64,000 nt of DNA from NCBI GenBank assembly GCA_007922195.1, contig ML682008.1, forward strand, positions 7,841,143 through 7,905,142, in the 5' to 3' direction. The notes beneath the pieces were generated by a model that saw nothing but the letters and a program-made list of their open reading frames with translations, was not told where the DNA came from and did no database searches. Numbering within the stretch: position 1 is the first letter of the stretch; each line of letters starts with the position of its first letter. Position numbers and translations under genes: made by a program. Of this stretch, positions 10,985 through 22,955 are shown piece after piece. Source of the DNA: Podocnemis expansa (taxonomy: Eukaryota > Chordata > Testudines > Podocnemididae).

Positions 10985-11600
10985 CAAGCTGTGATATCAC
11001 TGTTTTTCCTCATTCCTGCTGCAATTCTCTAGAAAATGGATTTACAACTAAAGGAGTGTTTTGAGCTGTGAACAAAGGACCCTCCAATATTTTGGAAGTT
11101 ACCAGAGAAAATTTTGCAAGCTATGACTCTATTCCATCACTGCTAAAAGCCTGCTCTACGAACACTGAAAACCACTTGTATGTATATGATTCTTTAATCA
11201 TTCAGTAACTCCTTTTCTTTTATTAAAAAAATCTTTAGTTAGTTTACTAAGGACTGGCAGACAGCATGATATTGGTTAAGATCTGAGGTACATATTGACC
11301 TGGGATAAGTGTCTGATCTTTTGGGACTAGTAGAACCTCCCATATGGTGAATGGGGTTTTCAGAAACCTCTCAATATACTGGACCTGATAGTCTGGATGG
11401 GAGTCAAGGGCCGGACTGTTTTTGGCTTTTGGTTAATCAGAGTGGTGGTACAGAAGCTCTTTTGTTTCTGGTTTGATTAATCTAATTATAGAAGAAACCT
11501 GCAGTTCTGGGAGATTGCCTGCCTTCTGTTTGCAGTCTGCCCTAAGGTGGCATTCTCAGTGTGGACCACCAGAAACCCAGCCAAAGGCAGAGAAATGAAA
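10985..11600 (+). mobile_element. Old LTR, copy L1
   Basis: It shares order and sequence with a second block at about 28200-29060. Shared pieces are 'TTGGTTAAGATCTGAGGTAC' with 'TTGGGTAAGATCC' (11270 versus 28727) and 'CTGTTTGCAGTCTGCCCTAA' with 'CCGTTTGCAGCCTGCCCTTA' (11525 versus 29003). A TTAAAAAAATC segment at 11222 sits where the other copy has its AATAAA. The LTR identity is inferred from the TATA and polyadenylation layout of the second copy. Ends are not resolved. Confidence 0.5.
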
Positions 11601-11747
11601 ATGAGACAATGAAGTAATATAGATTAGTTGTGAGCATGGCTTAATTATGCCCAATCATTTAAAATGTTTGTCTTTTAAATAAAAGAAATACAATCAGCAT
11701 TCAGTGATTGCCACTCACACATTATAAGTTTGTTGTTTTCTTTTCAG

Positions 11748-11938
11748 GATCCCAGGAGAAGAGGGTCTTGATTGAGGGATCTGAAGAAGGAGACGGTAAT
11801 GGCCCTATGAATCAATTCGAGGAGGACATTTTTATGCCTATAAGTATTGTGGAATTAAATGCTAAGGCATACATGGCAGAAGGAGACAAATGGGCATTAA
11901 AGACTGGTCTCACTGATAGAATAAGAGAGTATAACTAG
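11748..11938 (+). CDS. Weak candidate coding exon, unknown gene
   Basis: A good 3' splice site, a T-rich tract ending in TTTTCAG at 11741-11747, leads straight into an open frame. The frame starts with two bases of a split codon and runs to a TAG at 11936-11938. The encoded peptide is acidic at first (EGSEEGDGNG) and ends with 'MAEGDKWALKTGLTDRIREY'. A possible 5' splice site GTATAA lies at about 11929. I do not recognise a protein family. It could equally be a remnant of a repeat, since it is only 63 codons and is flanked by LTR sequences. Confidence 0.2.
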
Positions 11939-11939
11939 C

Positions 11940-12429
11940 TATAATAGATGTGCTCTTGCTGAGAGTGAGACGTATTTCTTTCATCGTCCACGTAAACTGG
12001 CAGAATTCTGTGTCTTCTGAGTCCTTCCAAATTGGCCTTGCTCCCTAGGCATATCATTCTGAATCCAAACAAAACCATCAGAGTTGAAATTAATATCTGA
12101 AAAAATTTCACCATGAACTGACAAAAAAACACATTAGTACGCAAAGATTAAAGTTGAGCCCATGTTTAACACCAGCTCACTCTGTCGTGTGTTCATTGTG
12201 AGCATGGTTTTGGCATGAAGTCAGACTAATAGGTGGGAAAGGGAGAATGGACTGAGCAGTTTTGTACAACACAGTGGAGAAACAGACAATATGTTACTGT
12301 GGATAACTGAACAAAAGCAGTGGAGGCTTCTAAACAGTAAATCTTGCAGAAAAATTGGATAGGTTTATTAGTGGACATGGGAAAATAGCTTGTGTAATAT
12401 ATTTTGATTTTGGTAAAGAATTCAATATT
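11940..12429. other. Non-coding DNA, nothing recognised
   Basis: No family or coding signal is recognised. Confidence 0.4.
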
Positions 12430-13195
12430 GTGTCTGTAAGCGGATGGATTCTTTTAGGAGCCCAGGAAACAACCACACCTCAGGGCACAATCTCCTACTG
12501 AAATGTAAAAAATCTCATCAAGTAACATAAAACATTCCCCTGACCAAAGCAGGCTTTCAGTGAAGTGGGCCTGCTTGGATCAGAGACTTTTCCCCATGTG
12601 TTCCTCTATCAATCAAATGACTTCTTAACCGTACCTGCGAGGGAGGCAACTGCTCAGTGACAGGCAGGGCTGGGATTCTCCCCCTTAATGTTGCTGGCTG
12701 GGCACGCCTACAGGACTAGAGCTTGGGATCACAGAGGCTTTGGACCGCCAAGGCCTCTCTACCATATCACTGGTGGCTCAGGCTATGTCTCTTCTCTGAA
12801 GCGAGACACTGCAGGAAATACTGCCCAATAGAGCCTGAGTGGCAACCGCCCCCCACAGCCTACTGATTGGTCCATGCCGCTATATAAACTAGGAAGCCAT
12901 TACATAATGCAGACTTTCCTGCTTGCTTCTGTTCCAGACTTTACCTCACTGTGAACTTTAAACTCTAGCTCCAAAGCATGGTTTGTTCCCGATGCAGCTA
13001 CTTGGCTTCTGTCTGGAATCTGGTGCCTGGCCTTGACTTTCTGTTATCCCACCTGGCTCAACCCTGACTCCATTACACGTCTCCTGACTGTGTCTTGGTA
13101 ACAGACCAGTGCACACCAGGCTATCCATGGCCCCACCCTGGCACCACTCATCTTCCGACAACTTAACAGGGACCTTGGCCACTGACTGAGATGGT
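12430..13195 (+). mobile_element. LTR-like block with TATA box
   Basis: The layout is CCAAT-like 'CTGATTGGTCC' (12862-12872), then TATATAA (12881-12887), then 'CTTGCTTCTGTTCCAGAC' and a long CT-rich stretch with repeated 'TGACT'. That is typical of sauropsid Gypsy/ERV LTRs. The start may be TG at 12430. No paired LTR, primer-binding site or target duplication was found. Confidence 0.4.
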
Positions 13196-13540
13196 AGTGG
13201 GATGAAATTCTTATATGCAAAATTAGCTAATCTCTATGGCATCTAATCTCTCCTTGTGTCCCTCCATCTGCTGAAATGAAACAACATGGGAGACCTAAAC
13301 AGAGGCTTGACGTTGGTTTGCACAAGAGGTGTCTTTCAATGGAGGAGGTACAGCATATTCAAGTGATTATCATTATCAGAACACTGGACATTCTTTGTCA
13401 GTGAATCAGCCAGGACAAAGCCCATTTTTTCAAAATGAAGGCAGCCTCCTTTAGTTTTCCTCCAATATTCTCCATCAGCCCATTATCCAGATGGGGAAAT
13501 CTCAGGAAGAGTGATTGTCAAGGTCATAGAAAGTGTCTCA
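13196..13540. other. Non-coding DNA with a short MIR trace
   Basis: Only 'CCAGATGGGGAAATCTCAGG' (13487-13506) resembles a MIR antisense box. Nothing else seen. Confidence 0.35.
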
Positions 13541-14002
13541 GGCTATGTTTACACTTACAGTTTAATTCAAATTAATGAGGATTAATTCAAATTAAATTAA
13601 TGCATGGATACACTGGCTTTCATTAATTCGAACTAAGGAATTCCTTAGTTCGAATCAATGAAAGCTTACTTTGAAGTTATAAAACCTCTCTTAACTTTGA
13701 AGTAAAGATTAGTTATTAGTTCAAATTAACCCAATACAGGTGTGTTAATTCAGACTAACCATTAGTTCAAATTAACGCTTTTGGACCTTCTTCCTCCCAG
13801 GGTGCCTTCCTTTATATATATATTGGGTGGAGGCATGGCCCTTCTTGTAGGCCATCTTGCCACACCTTCCATGGTGCCCCTCTCTTAATTTGAACTAGCA
13901 ACACCTGTCCATGGACATGGTAGTTCGAAATGGTTTTCCTAGTGGGGCTTATTAGTTCAAATTAAGTTAATTCAAACTAACCTTCTAAGTGTAGACACAG
14001 CC
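13541..14002. mobile_element. MITE built from AATTCRAATTA-type palindromes
   Basis: The terminal inverted repeats are GGCTATGTTTACACTT (13541-13556) and AAGTGTAGACACAGCC (13987-14002), matching at 14 of 16 positions. The interior is packed with short inverted motifs such as 'TTAATTCGAACTAAGG' and 'CCTTAGTTCGAATC' (13623-13657), and many TTAATTCAAATTAA variants. There is no coding capacity. The flanking trinucleotides (TCA left, TTG right) do not form a clear target duplication. The termini belong to the same broad group as the MITEs at 25325 and 47002. Confidence 0.8.
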
Positions 14003-14607
14003 TTGCGGAGTTGAGAACAGAAATTTGATTTCTTTTAAGTGGTAGACCTGTATTTCATCCATGCATTTGCAGTTTCTTTTGTGTAAACAGATTCAATTCC
14101 CTATTCCCAGTCCTAGAATGTAAATAAAAACACTAATCTACCCTTGTAAAATGCTTTGAGATCTACTGATGTACAAAGTATTATACCTGAGCTAAGGCTC
14201 AAGTAGGATTAGTGACTCTGCTGGAAGATTTGTGTGTCTTTCTACAATTTCATACCCTGCTCTTCTCCATGGTGCCCAAATGCAAGGGCCCTTCAGAAGC
14301 AGTCTGAGCTTGGCCAAAATGACTCACTCCCTTCATTTAATCATTTGGTGATACGTTCATCTCACAGTCACTCTTTTAAAACTGTGAAAACTGCCAGTCA
14401 GCTCCTCAGGTGATGTAAATTGGCATGGTTCCACTGAAGCCAGGGCATATTGTGAAGCCTATCTTTTCTCTCATGCACCCGAGAACATGAGGGTAGCGTT
14501 GGGCTGGATAACAGTGGTGTGGGCAAGTTAATTACTTATGTTGTCATGGGGCTATTTGATTTTATCTGGGGTAACCAATGAATCTATTAGTAAAGTTTTA
14601 GGAGGTT
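14003..14607. other. Non-coding DNA
   Basis: A stretch near 14148-14175 ('AATGCTTTGAGATCTACTGA') resembles the end of an ancient SINE or LINE2-like repeat. Otherwise nothing recognised. Confidence 0.35.
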
Positions 14608-14615
14608 ATCCAAGG

Positions 14616-14799
14616 CAATGATTCTCAACCATTGTGTCACGACACATTATTGCATTGCAACATAGCAGTAAGTATGTCACAGACAGCCGGGAAGATGGCT
14701 GGATTTGGCTTTGGGGGTGATGGTGGGACCACCAAGGCCTTATAGGGTTGCAATATGCCACCAAGTGTGTCATGACATGCAAAAGGTTAAGAACCACTG
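14616..14799. mobile_element. hAT-type MITE, 184 bp
   Basis: Termini are CAATGATTCTCAACC and GGTTAAGAACCACTG, imperfect inverted repeats of the CAGTGGTTCTCAACC hAT type. The flanking 8-bp duplications are ATCCAAGG (14608-14615) and GTCCAAGG (14800-14807), 7 of 8. No coding capacity. Confidence 0.88.
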
Positions 14800-15204
14800 G
14801 TCCAAGGCACCCAGAGCATTATATTGTTAAAGTTCAAATGAACAAATATAAAATCTAGCACTTTACTCCAGCTGGGGATCTGGCCCTACATGTACCTTTC
14901 TGTACACAAAAAATAAAAATGGGAGTGGGAGAAGGACTTGGGAAATTCCAAATACTTAATAAATCTGCTTCAAAACTATTTGCATTACTATGTTAGCACC
15001 AAACAAGCTTTCCTCTCTCCCTCCCCCAAGTTCTGTAATAAAGGAAAGTTTAGTGAACTACTCTAAATTCTAAATGTTTTGAGGAATAAAGAAAGAATGA
15101 TTTCTTGTAGTGAAGACTGGATGGATGTTAAAAACATTGATCCACAGCTTTAATAAAAACCACTAGAAATAGTAAGTCTCGGTCTAATAAAGCTTTTCAT
15201 CAGA

Positions 15205-15372
15205 AGTTCTCAAAGCACTTCACAGAGAAGGCAAGTATTACAACCCTCCCCTTTTACAGATAGAAATCTGAAGGGACTTGCCCATGATCTGCCCACAAGC
15301 CAGCAGCCAAGTCCAGATTAGAATTCAGCTCTCCAGTGTCCCACACTAAGATGCTAACCTCCAGGCAACAGT
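15205..15372 (-). repeat. MIR-like SINE
   Basis: The + strand reads 'CCCTTTTACAGATAGAAATC', 'AGGGACTTGCCCATGATC', 'CAGATTAGAATTCAGCTCTCC'. This is the known antisense order of MIR (acagatggggaaactgag, gacttgcccaaggtca, ggatttgaacccagg). Confidence 0.75.
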
Positions 15373-16244
15373 ACCCAGTGTTTAAAATAGTACTTGCATA
15401 TTATGTTCTCATCATTTTTTACATGGGTGTTGTGAAGCATTTTTAAACTTCTAACATAATATTATTGCAGTTATATTGCACTACACCCAAACATCAAATA
15501 GGTGATTTTCTCATCAAGTTCTCATTTTTCCACACCAATTAGAAAAAACTACAAATTGTTGTAATGAATCATTGAATAGAAACGTGATCTGTTTGAATCT
15601 GAAAATAAAAAGCTATCTAGTGTAATAGTTGCAGTTGCCTCCAATTGAATATGAAGAAATGCCTGAGATTCTGTCTTTTAATAAATTGAAAGCAACTCTC
15701 AGTAGCCCCAAAAGATTTATTTCCTGCTTAAAAGATGATGAATCACTGCACTTTCTATGGTCAGTTACATTTGTTAAATACTGAATGCTGCAAGGACCAG
15801 AGAAAATGAAGAGAAATCTTTGTTACTTGCAGTGATTTCTGATTATAATGGATGTCTTTGGATCACTAGATCTTGCCCACATCTGAATGATAAAAGAGAA
15901 TCTTTCAATACCTATTAAGTGTCATGTTACAATGATTAACACCCCCCCACACACACACAAACGCTCCTTTCAGATCATCACTATACTTTTAAATGAAATT
16001 GCATAGGAAAATAATAAGAGGGTTTTTACCTTTTACACCTGTAGCTGCACACTTTTCACAAAACAATTACTCTAAAGCTGACATATCACTCTTCATCCTC
16101 AAAGGAAACGTGAACAACACTTTTAAAAGATGAGCCTGAAAGCTAAAATCATAAACCTGATGGACACTAAAAATCACCAATTAACAGAGAGTAGATTTAT
16201 GTCTTCTTACAACAGTCTCTAAGCCACTAAACCCCCAGTTTGCT
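15373..16244. other. Non-coding DNA
   Basis: Contains a short (CA)n stretch at about 15945-15960. No gene or repeat family recognised. Confidence 0.4.
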
Positions 16245-16451
16245 CTATTACTGGAAGGGTGTTAACTGGCCACTGTGCCTTGAATGGTCCCTTGGAACAT
16301 GCTACCTATGTTAAACAATCTGTTCCACCTTGCCTTTAACTGTGATGTTTGGCGTACCTTTCCCAGAGCTGAAGAAGAACTCTGTGTAGTTTGAGAGCTT
16401 GTCTTTCTCACCAACAAAAGTTGGTCCAATGAAAGATCTCACTCACCTTGT
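16245..16451 (+). mobile_element. Sauropsid retroposon ('ACCAACAAAAGTTGGTCC' type)
   Basis: The copy runs 'GGTGTTAACTGGCCACTGTG', 'TTGAATGGTCCCTTGGAACA', 'CTGTTCCACCTTGCCTTTAA', 'GAAGAAGAACTCTGTGTAG', 'GAGAGCTTGTCTTTCTCACC', then 'AGTTGGTCCAATGAAAGATC' and 'CTCACCTTGTCTCTCTGA'. I recognise this as a widespread turtle/crocodilian interspersed repeat whose 3' part resembles the 'GACTAACA' retroposon family. No coding function. It supports the sauropsid assignment. Confidence 0.75.
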
Positions 16452-16457
16452 CTCTCT

Positions 16458-16584
16458 GAGGGCCTGTCTATACTTAGGGCTTGTTCATGCTCATGCTTAT
16501 GCAAAACATTTTTCACTCAGGGGTGTGCAAAAACACCTTGCTGAGAGACAAAAGTTTTATTGGCATAAGTGTAAGTATAGACAG
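16458..16584. mobile_element. Short MITE, CTGTCTATACTTA ends
   Basis: Inverted ends CTGTCTATACTTA (about 16463-16475) and TAAGTATAGACAG (about 16572-16584) match perfectly over 13 bp. The interior has 'CAAAAGTTTTATTGGCATAA', shared with 17640-17720 and 17930-17975, so the three are related. Confidence 0.7.
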
Positions 16585-17513
16585 TGAGGGACTCTCACCC
16601 TCCAACACAGCTACTGTCACCCAGGCCTCCTAGGATACCACCTGAATGTGTCAAAATCAGGCAAGCTGAAAAAACAGGGGCCAAACCCCTAAGTCTCACA
16701 GTCAGTAACAAAACATGTTTCTGATTCCCCACTCTGGTCGTCACCAAGCATAACAAAATAGAAACAGTTCCCTTTATTGCACATCAGCTACTCCAGTCCC
16801 CATCTAGCCACTGGGTCTCTTAAAGAAATAGGTTCTCCTGATCCCAAAGGACCAGCCACATCACCCAGAACAATATAAGCCTAGATCTTACCCAAAATAC
16901 CATGCTGCCAGCCAATCCTTTAGTAACTACAACTAAAGATTTAATATAAAAAGAAAACAAATAAAATATAAGTGACATTAAAGGATCAAAGTGAATCACA
17001 TACATACAAATCATTTAGAGTCCATAGAAAGCAAGTCCATGAAGAATCTGTAGTTTGCAGGTTAGTCCGATTCCTCTGGTATACACCCAGCACCTGGGTA
17101 AGTCCAGCACTTTGTTCAGTCTCAGAAGCATAGTTCCAGAGGAAGGTGTTTGTTGCAGACAGACTGAAGACAAAATGGAGATGGGGCTACTGCCTTTTAT
17201 CACCTCTGCTTTCCTCATGCTCTCAGAGTCCTTGCCAAATCAAAATGGAGTTAAGTCACATGGTCAGGCTGGGTGATTGGTCAAACAGGTTTCTTCCTAG
17301 GTCCACAGTAGCTGGAAGTGCCCGTAATGGGCCATTAAGAGGACAATGTTTTTGCAGACACCCAGTCTGGGATTGCCTTAGACTCAAATAACTTGGAACA
17401 TAAATAGAACATATTCTTAATTTCTAATACAGATTTAACACCGATATATAAATCACATATTCATTCCTAGCAGATTACAACCTTTCTATTGGTACCAAAC
17501 ATGGCATATCACA
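16585..17513 (-). mobile_element. Probable solo LTR on the minus strand
   Basis: Read on -, the block begins TGTGATATGCC (17513 downward), has AT-rich U3, a GATAAAAGGCAG TATA-like box (about 17189-17200 on +), then 'CCATTTTGTCTTCAGTCTG' typical of a transcription start and R region, and ends CA at 16585. The + sequence therefore runs TG...CA between two MITE pieces. Flanks GACAG and GATGG are only loosely similar, so a target duplication is not established. Confidence 0.45.
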
Positions 17514-17589
17514 GATGGATTATTGCAAAGATGAAATATTAATGTGAAAGATAATCATAAACAGCCCACTATACCCAGACAGCATCACA

Positions 17590-17995
17590 GCTACTATTTA
17601 GGTGGCTTTTATTCTGTCAGCAGAGGACATAATGTGACTGCTTTCATGCTTACGTCAGCAAAATATCTTTTTTTTCACACCCCTGAGCAACAAAAGTTTG
17701 GCAATCATAAGCTCAAATGTAGACAGCCCTTAGGAATTTACAATGGCCCAGCTGTCCCACCATAAGAGCAGTTCTGTAGCTGCATTATGCTGGGAGAGTG
17801 CTCTTTCACTGACATAATAAAACCACCTAAATGAGCGGTGGTAGCTATGTTGGCAGAAGAGCATCTCCTGCCAACACAAGGCTGTAGATATGAGCACTTA
17901 TGCTGATGGAACATATGTTGCTCAGGAGGCTGTTTTTTTCACAACCCTGATTGATAAAAGTTTGGCTTGCTTAAGTGCTCGTGTATCCACAGCCT
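17590..17995. mobile_element. MITE fragments related to 16458-16584
   Basis: Two successive blocks each contain a 'TTTTTTTTCACACCCCTGAG' / 'TTTTTTTCACAACCCTGATT' segment followed by 'AAAAGTTTGGC', at 17668-17702 and 17933-17965. They end in 'AATGTAGACAGCCCTTAGG' (17718-17735) and 'CGTGTATCCACAGCCTACG' (17980-17998). This looks like a tandem or nested pair of MITEs with degraded termini. Confidence 0.5.
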
Positions 17996-18064
17996 ACGAC
18001 CCGTTCAAATTTATTTCCTGAAAATCATAGCAAGTAACCGAAACACACTTTAAGAAGCCAAGTA

Positions 18065-18254
18065 GGGCTATAGCTACACTACAGCCTAAGCTGGCAAAAC
18101 TTGTTTTGTGAATATTCTCCCACTGACATAGTTTACGCCGCCCACGAAGAGCTCTTTCCCATTGGTACATAGTGTCTTTACCACATGCACTGCAATCATG
18201 CAACTGTAGTGGTGCAACTGCACCACTGCAGTGCGGTACGTATAGACATGGCCA
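18065..18254. mobile_element. MITE with GGGCTATAGCTACACTAC end
   Basis: Left terminus GGGCTATAGCTACACTAC (18066-18083) and right terminus 'GTACGTATAGACATGGCC' are imperfect inverted repeats of the TATGTCTACACT group. The interior includes an internal near-palindrome 'GTAGTGGTGCAACTGCACC'. No coding capacity. Confidence 0.6.
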
Positions 18255-19689
18255 AAATCTAGTTCCCTGGCTGAGCTTTAACGCATTATCTGAATAGCAG
18301 AACATATCAACTATGAACTTAATGCAAGCCTCAAAAAATCAGTGTTTCTGGTTGCCATGGTGACCAGTTTTAGTAACCCATTGCCCTCTGGTGACCAAAA
18401 GCAAAATTTCTGGCACCTAGATCTAAGCCAATTTTGTCCACCCCTGGCTTAATGGCAGCATATCTAGTCAAAGCCCAGAGCTGGAGACAGTGTGAAGATA
18501 AATGCTCACAAGCTTCAGGAAGCCATGCATTTGAAATAACTACATGGAATCCAGATGCTCCACAGACCACATGAGCATCGTTTTTCTGACCCATCTCTGA
18601 AAAGGAGTACCTTTCCTGAGGTCCTCAGCAGCACTAGCCTACAGGATCCTGACAGACACTGTGTGACCTTTCCATTCTCCGCAGAAAGTTTAGAACTTTC
18701 CCACAATTGAACATTGGTTTACCTCCACCAGTAGGAGCACTTTTGGGAGCCCTAGGGCAGTGAGGCCGCAGCTTAATGTCCTTAACACTGCTGACTAGAC
18801 CTGCTTAAAACCAGCCTAATCAACAAGATGAGTGAAGTGGTGACACTGGCCAAAAGCCTGGATTCCAGTGCTGCTAACACACGTGCATTTGGCCCAATTG
18901 GAAACTTCTGAAAAGCTTCCTCACTGGGGGTGGGGGACCAACTGTATAGTGCAAGGGCAGTTACCGTACCTGGCCCTTGTCTAAGAAGTTCTTTTGACCT
19001 ATTCTCCCTGAATCACGGAGAGTGTGGTGTACAATCTGCCACTATAGATTTCTGTGTCCCTTGTTCACTAATATAATACTCTCTGCCTCAGGGGTCATAC
19101 GCTGTTGCCATTGAGTTCAAGGATTGTAGCCTTTCACCCTAAGGGGGCAGAAGTAGGAACCAACACTCATTTGATCAAGTTACTTCAAATACTCTAGCAC
19201 GTACTTGTCCACACCGCTGGAAGATTCTGTACCTTATAAGAATGACGGTGGACTAGTCTCATTATAGTGACAAGGTGATGACATATCTTTTATTGCACCT
19301 CCTAATGTTGATGAGATGGACACTGTACTCTCTTCATCATCTGTATCAAATACACCAACAGCTGTAATCACTACTAGCTAAAGATAAAGTTTATACACAG
19401 TTGTAGCCTAACAGGAAAAATATGGTGGAGGGAGAGAGGAAGTAGGGGGGAAAAAAAAGATCCTTTCACATTTTCTATAAAACACAAAAATCCCACGCAC
19501 TTTATGTAGGGGACTGAGAAGTACATTTTCAAAGGCACAAGTGGAAAGTAGGTACTCACTTCACATTGGAAGTTAACAGGATTTGGACATAACTTCCTTT
19601 TGTGCCTTTTTAATAAATCTCTCAGTGACTCTACAAGTCTTTCAAGTACAGAGCTCCCACTGAAGTAGCTGGTCTGAAATTTCACAGGC
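18255..19689. other. Unique non-coding DNA
   Basis: No recognisable gene or repeat. Confidence 0.4.
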
Positions 19690-20172
19690 TCCTGGCCTGA
19701 TTTGGCTCCTAGCCCGATCTTAGCTCCTCACAGGCTGAACAGAGGGACTGTGGGGGGTGCAGATGGGCATGCCTGGGGTAGAGGGGAAGCAGCCCTGCCA
19801 GGGTTCCCTGCCCCTGAGGCAGAAAGGTGCCCGCCAGGGCTTCCCTCCCTCCAGCACAAAAAGGAGCCCTCCAGGGGGAATCCCTCCTCCCCAGCAGGAA
19901 AACCAGCCCTCCCCGGGGGAATCCCTCTGGAGGGGAAAGATGCCGGCAGGGGGAATCCCTGACCGCTATTTGAAATAAGCCATTCTGCATCTTGGAGTGG
20001 CTTATTTCAAACTAATAATTTTGAAATAAGTACTATTTCAAAATAGTGCTTTCTTATTGTGAAATAACAAATTGCTTATTTCAAAGTACCAGAATCCTTG
20101 CATACACCAGGAAAAGTTATTTCGAAATAAGCCTTTTTATTTCAAAACAACTTTTCAGTGTAGACATACCCA
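19690..20172. mobile_element. TTTCGAAATAAG-type MITE with GC-rich core, left end unclear
   Basis: The right end 'CAGTGTAGACATACCC' (about 20156-20171) is a canonical TATGTCTACACTG terminus. Upstream, 19965-20150 is packed with TTATTTCRAAATAAG motifs on both strands, as in the MITE at 47002. The left half (19700-19970) is a GC-rich minisatellite. A left terminus was not identified. Confidence 0.6.
19780..19970 (+). repeat. GC-rich degenerate minisatellite
   Basis: Repeated 'GGGGGAATCCCTC' units occur at about 19877, 19915 and 19950, with diverged 'CAGGGCTTCCCTC' and 'CAGGGTTCCCTG' upstream, spaced roughly 35-40 bp. Open frames on both strands here are composition artefacts. Confidence 0.6.
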
Positions 20173-22899
20173 CTGAGAGGAGCGGGCCCATGGCTGTCAA
20201 TTCCCAGCGAAGTGAGATGCATCCCTCCAGACCCAATTTAGGATCCTCACTCCCTGAGACAGGGGATGGTTAGGCCCTGCCTCGCTCCTCCTCATTTTCT
20301 ACTGACTAGATTAGGCGGTTCTCTTCTCAGTTTGCTGACTTTTATAAAACCTATTGTTAGGTTCCTAACTCTCCCCATGAATCGCATACAGAGCCTCGTC
20401 ACGTAACACAGGGCTGTAGATTCTAGTAGGCAGAGGGCACCTAAACATTAGATGCTACAGTGCTAAGACTAAGTGTCCTTGACAGACTTAGCTCTTAGGG
20501 TCCAGTTTTCCCAATGCTGAATATTAATTTCTTAGAAAATGAATCTACATGTTTTCCTGTAGATTTTGTGTTTTCAAAGGCCAGGAATATTTTAATAATC
20601 AGCAAGACATACATCATGCTCTGTGAACTACAATTTGCATCATAAGGAACAAGAAGATGCTTGTCCCTTCTGATTGCACACCACAGATTTATTCTGGAGG
20701 ACTACATTACTTGTCTAAAAAATAAACAGACTCAAATTTGAAGCGATCCAAGATATGCCATTTTACCAGTTATTAAATAACATGAAAAATTTCAGTTACA
20801 AACACTTGACAGCATTTTAACTCCCAAAGAGTGAATTTCACAAGTAATGTTTCTGGAAAGAATACAAAAAAGATACATTTCAAAGTATGAGGAACATTTC
20901 AGACAAACTGCAGAACATTTCCCCCTTCATTGTGTTTGTTGTTATAGCTCTTTGAGGCTACATGAAGTCACCTATTAAATTGTTTAAATCATAATGCAAT
21001 GAGCTACTGTATTTACTAAACAAAGGGCTTTCATTTGGTGCTACACTTTAATTAGGGCCTGATCTTGCAATCTTTATTTGAATAATCATAGTTCATATTA
21101 GTACCTTCATGGAACCAGAACCTAAACTAATATAAAACACTGCACTTTTATCCATGTTGACCAGTTGAGGACCTGGCCCATTGATTTCAATAGCGCTTTT
21201 AGCAAAAGGATGGCTTACAACAGGTTTGAGCAGATCCTAGGGTTTCTTATTTAATGGGAAGGACTTTATTTTTATTTTTGAAGTGTGGCAAATGTAAACA
21301 GTTCATTGCATTTAATTAATAAAATTATAGAACATTTTCTAAAGAACAGCAATATATTATATACCTATAAAAACTCTTTTACTGTTTTGTAGATTAATAA
21401 AAATCTATAAAAATCTAGCACACCTACAACAAAGACTGATTTATTGTTTTGTCTAGGACATGATTTATTAGATGTTGCACTATATACTGCTTCATCTACC
21501 AGGCTGAACGGAGAGTGTGATTTCTAGTAATGGTAACAAATACTAGAAGTCTGTATACAGACTTCTAGTAAACTAAACAAAGCACTCAAATGAGCCATAG
21601 GTCCAAGTTCATAAAGCTGATGTAAACAAGGAGCTTAAAAAGAAATAACTGGCCATGGATCACCTTACCCAAGTAGGGAATCTCAGAAAGTAACTGATGG
21701 GAGAAACAGCCTGGAAGCCATCTGTCTGTCACATGACCTATCAGGAGCTTTCGGGAAGAGGTGAATCCTACTCTCAGTGGTGGAGAGAGGGAAGGGAAAA
21801 GCTTCTGGCTGTACTAGATACAAAATACAGGTCCTGACAAGCACACAAGCTAACCACACCAAGCATAAAGTAGTAAAGACAGAATGGGAAATCCTCAAGA
21901 TGACTAAGGCTTATTAAAACTGTTATTAATGTCATTGCCTTCCTGTTTTGTGAACACCACAGATGTGATGCGAGTCCATCTCTTGTCCAATTATTAATTT
22001 GCCAAGTTTGTAGGCATAGTACGATATTCTAGATTCACATAGATGTAGTACAGCATGTTCTGGCATCAAATAAGTTCAGTAAAGTTACAAGAGCAGCATT
22101 AATATTCAAGGCCAAAAGTAGAGTAGTCTCTTTCAAATATACTCTGGCAGCAGAAACAAATAAAGATTAAGGCAATGGTGGGAGGAGGCAGATTGGAAAA
22201 CTGCACCTTTCCAAACTAGTCCTATTGCAATATGCTGTACTCAAATCAAACTCACAATCACTACCTGGCAAAATGGCATGATAACACTAGGTATTGATTG
22301 GGGTTCCAACTTTGGGTCTGAAAAGACTAGTGGTTTTTATGTGAGAAAGAACAGAGATAACTATGAGCATGACAGATTCTGCAAAATCTTCCAATAGAAG
22401 TAGCTGGGCAAGAAACTAACTAGATTTAAGATGGCAAATTGATGAGAGTATGTTACAGGGCATGGTGCCTCTCCTGTCTTCTCCCCAGAGAAACTGCACA
22501 GACCCTCATGGTTGTGTCTTTCTTATGTCACTTTCTTGTAAGTTCCCTCCACTCTTTCACAACAACAGGCTATTTACTACATTAACCCAGCTCTGGATCT
22601 CTCACCAGGGCCTGAGGGGTACAGAAATCTTGCTATTCTGCTCCTTGATGTGATGTAGCATGGTGTGGAGTAGCTAGCCCTGTTCCTCTCCTTCCCTTTT
22701 GCACATCCTTCCTGTACCTCTTCTTATTAGCCCTGGGTTGATGAGGTAGTTGGCCCACCCCAATAACCTGGTTGCTGTTTCCTCCTGTCTCTTTTCTCCA
22801 CTGGAACTGATTACTATCTGAGTGATCAGAGTTCAGGCTCACCTGTTTGCATCCTGCACTCTGGTCACAGAAGGATTATATGATGTGATCATCTGCATT
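20173..22899. other. Unique AT-rich non-coding DNA
   Basis: No coding or mobile-element signal, apart from the perfect palindrome at 21541-21570 listed separately. Confidence 0.4.
21541..21570. repeat. Perfect 30-bp palindrome
   Basis: The 30 bases read identically on both strands, with centre GTATAC and arms TACTAGAAGTCTGTA. There is no spacer. No family assignment. Confidence 0.95.
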
Positions 22900-22955
22900 T
22901 CCAGGGTACTGGACTCAATGGCCTGGGAGTTTCTCCTAGTCCTATGTTGTTAGGT
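22900..22955 (+). mobile_element. CR1 3' tail fragment
   Basis: 'GGTACTGGACTCAATGGCC' then 'CTCCTAGTCCTATGTTGTTA' matches the conserved CR1 3' UTR end (…ctggactagatggcc…cttccagtcctatgattc…). Only the last 50 bp or so is recognisable. Confidence 0.6.

Noticed and set aside
16585..17513. Target-site duplication for the minus-strand LTR
   Set aside because: Flanks GACAG and GATGG match at only three of five positions; not counted as evidence.
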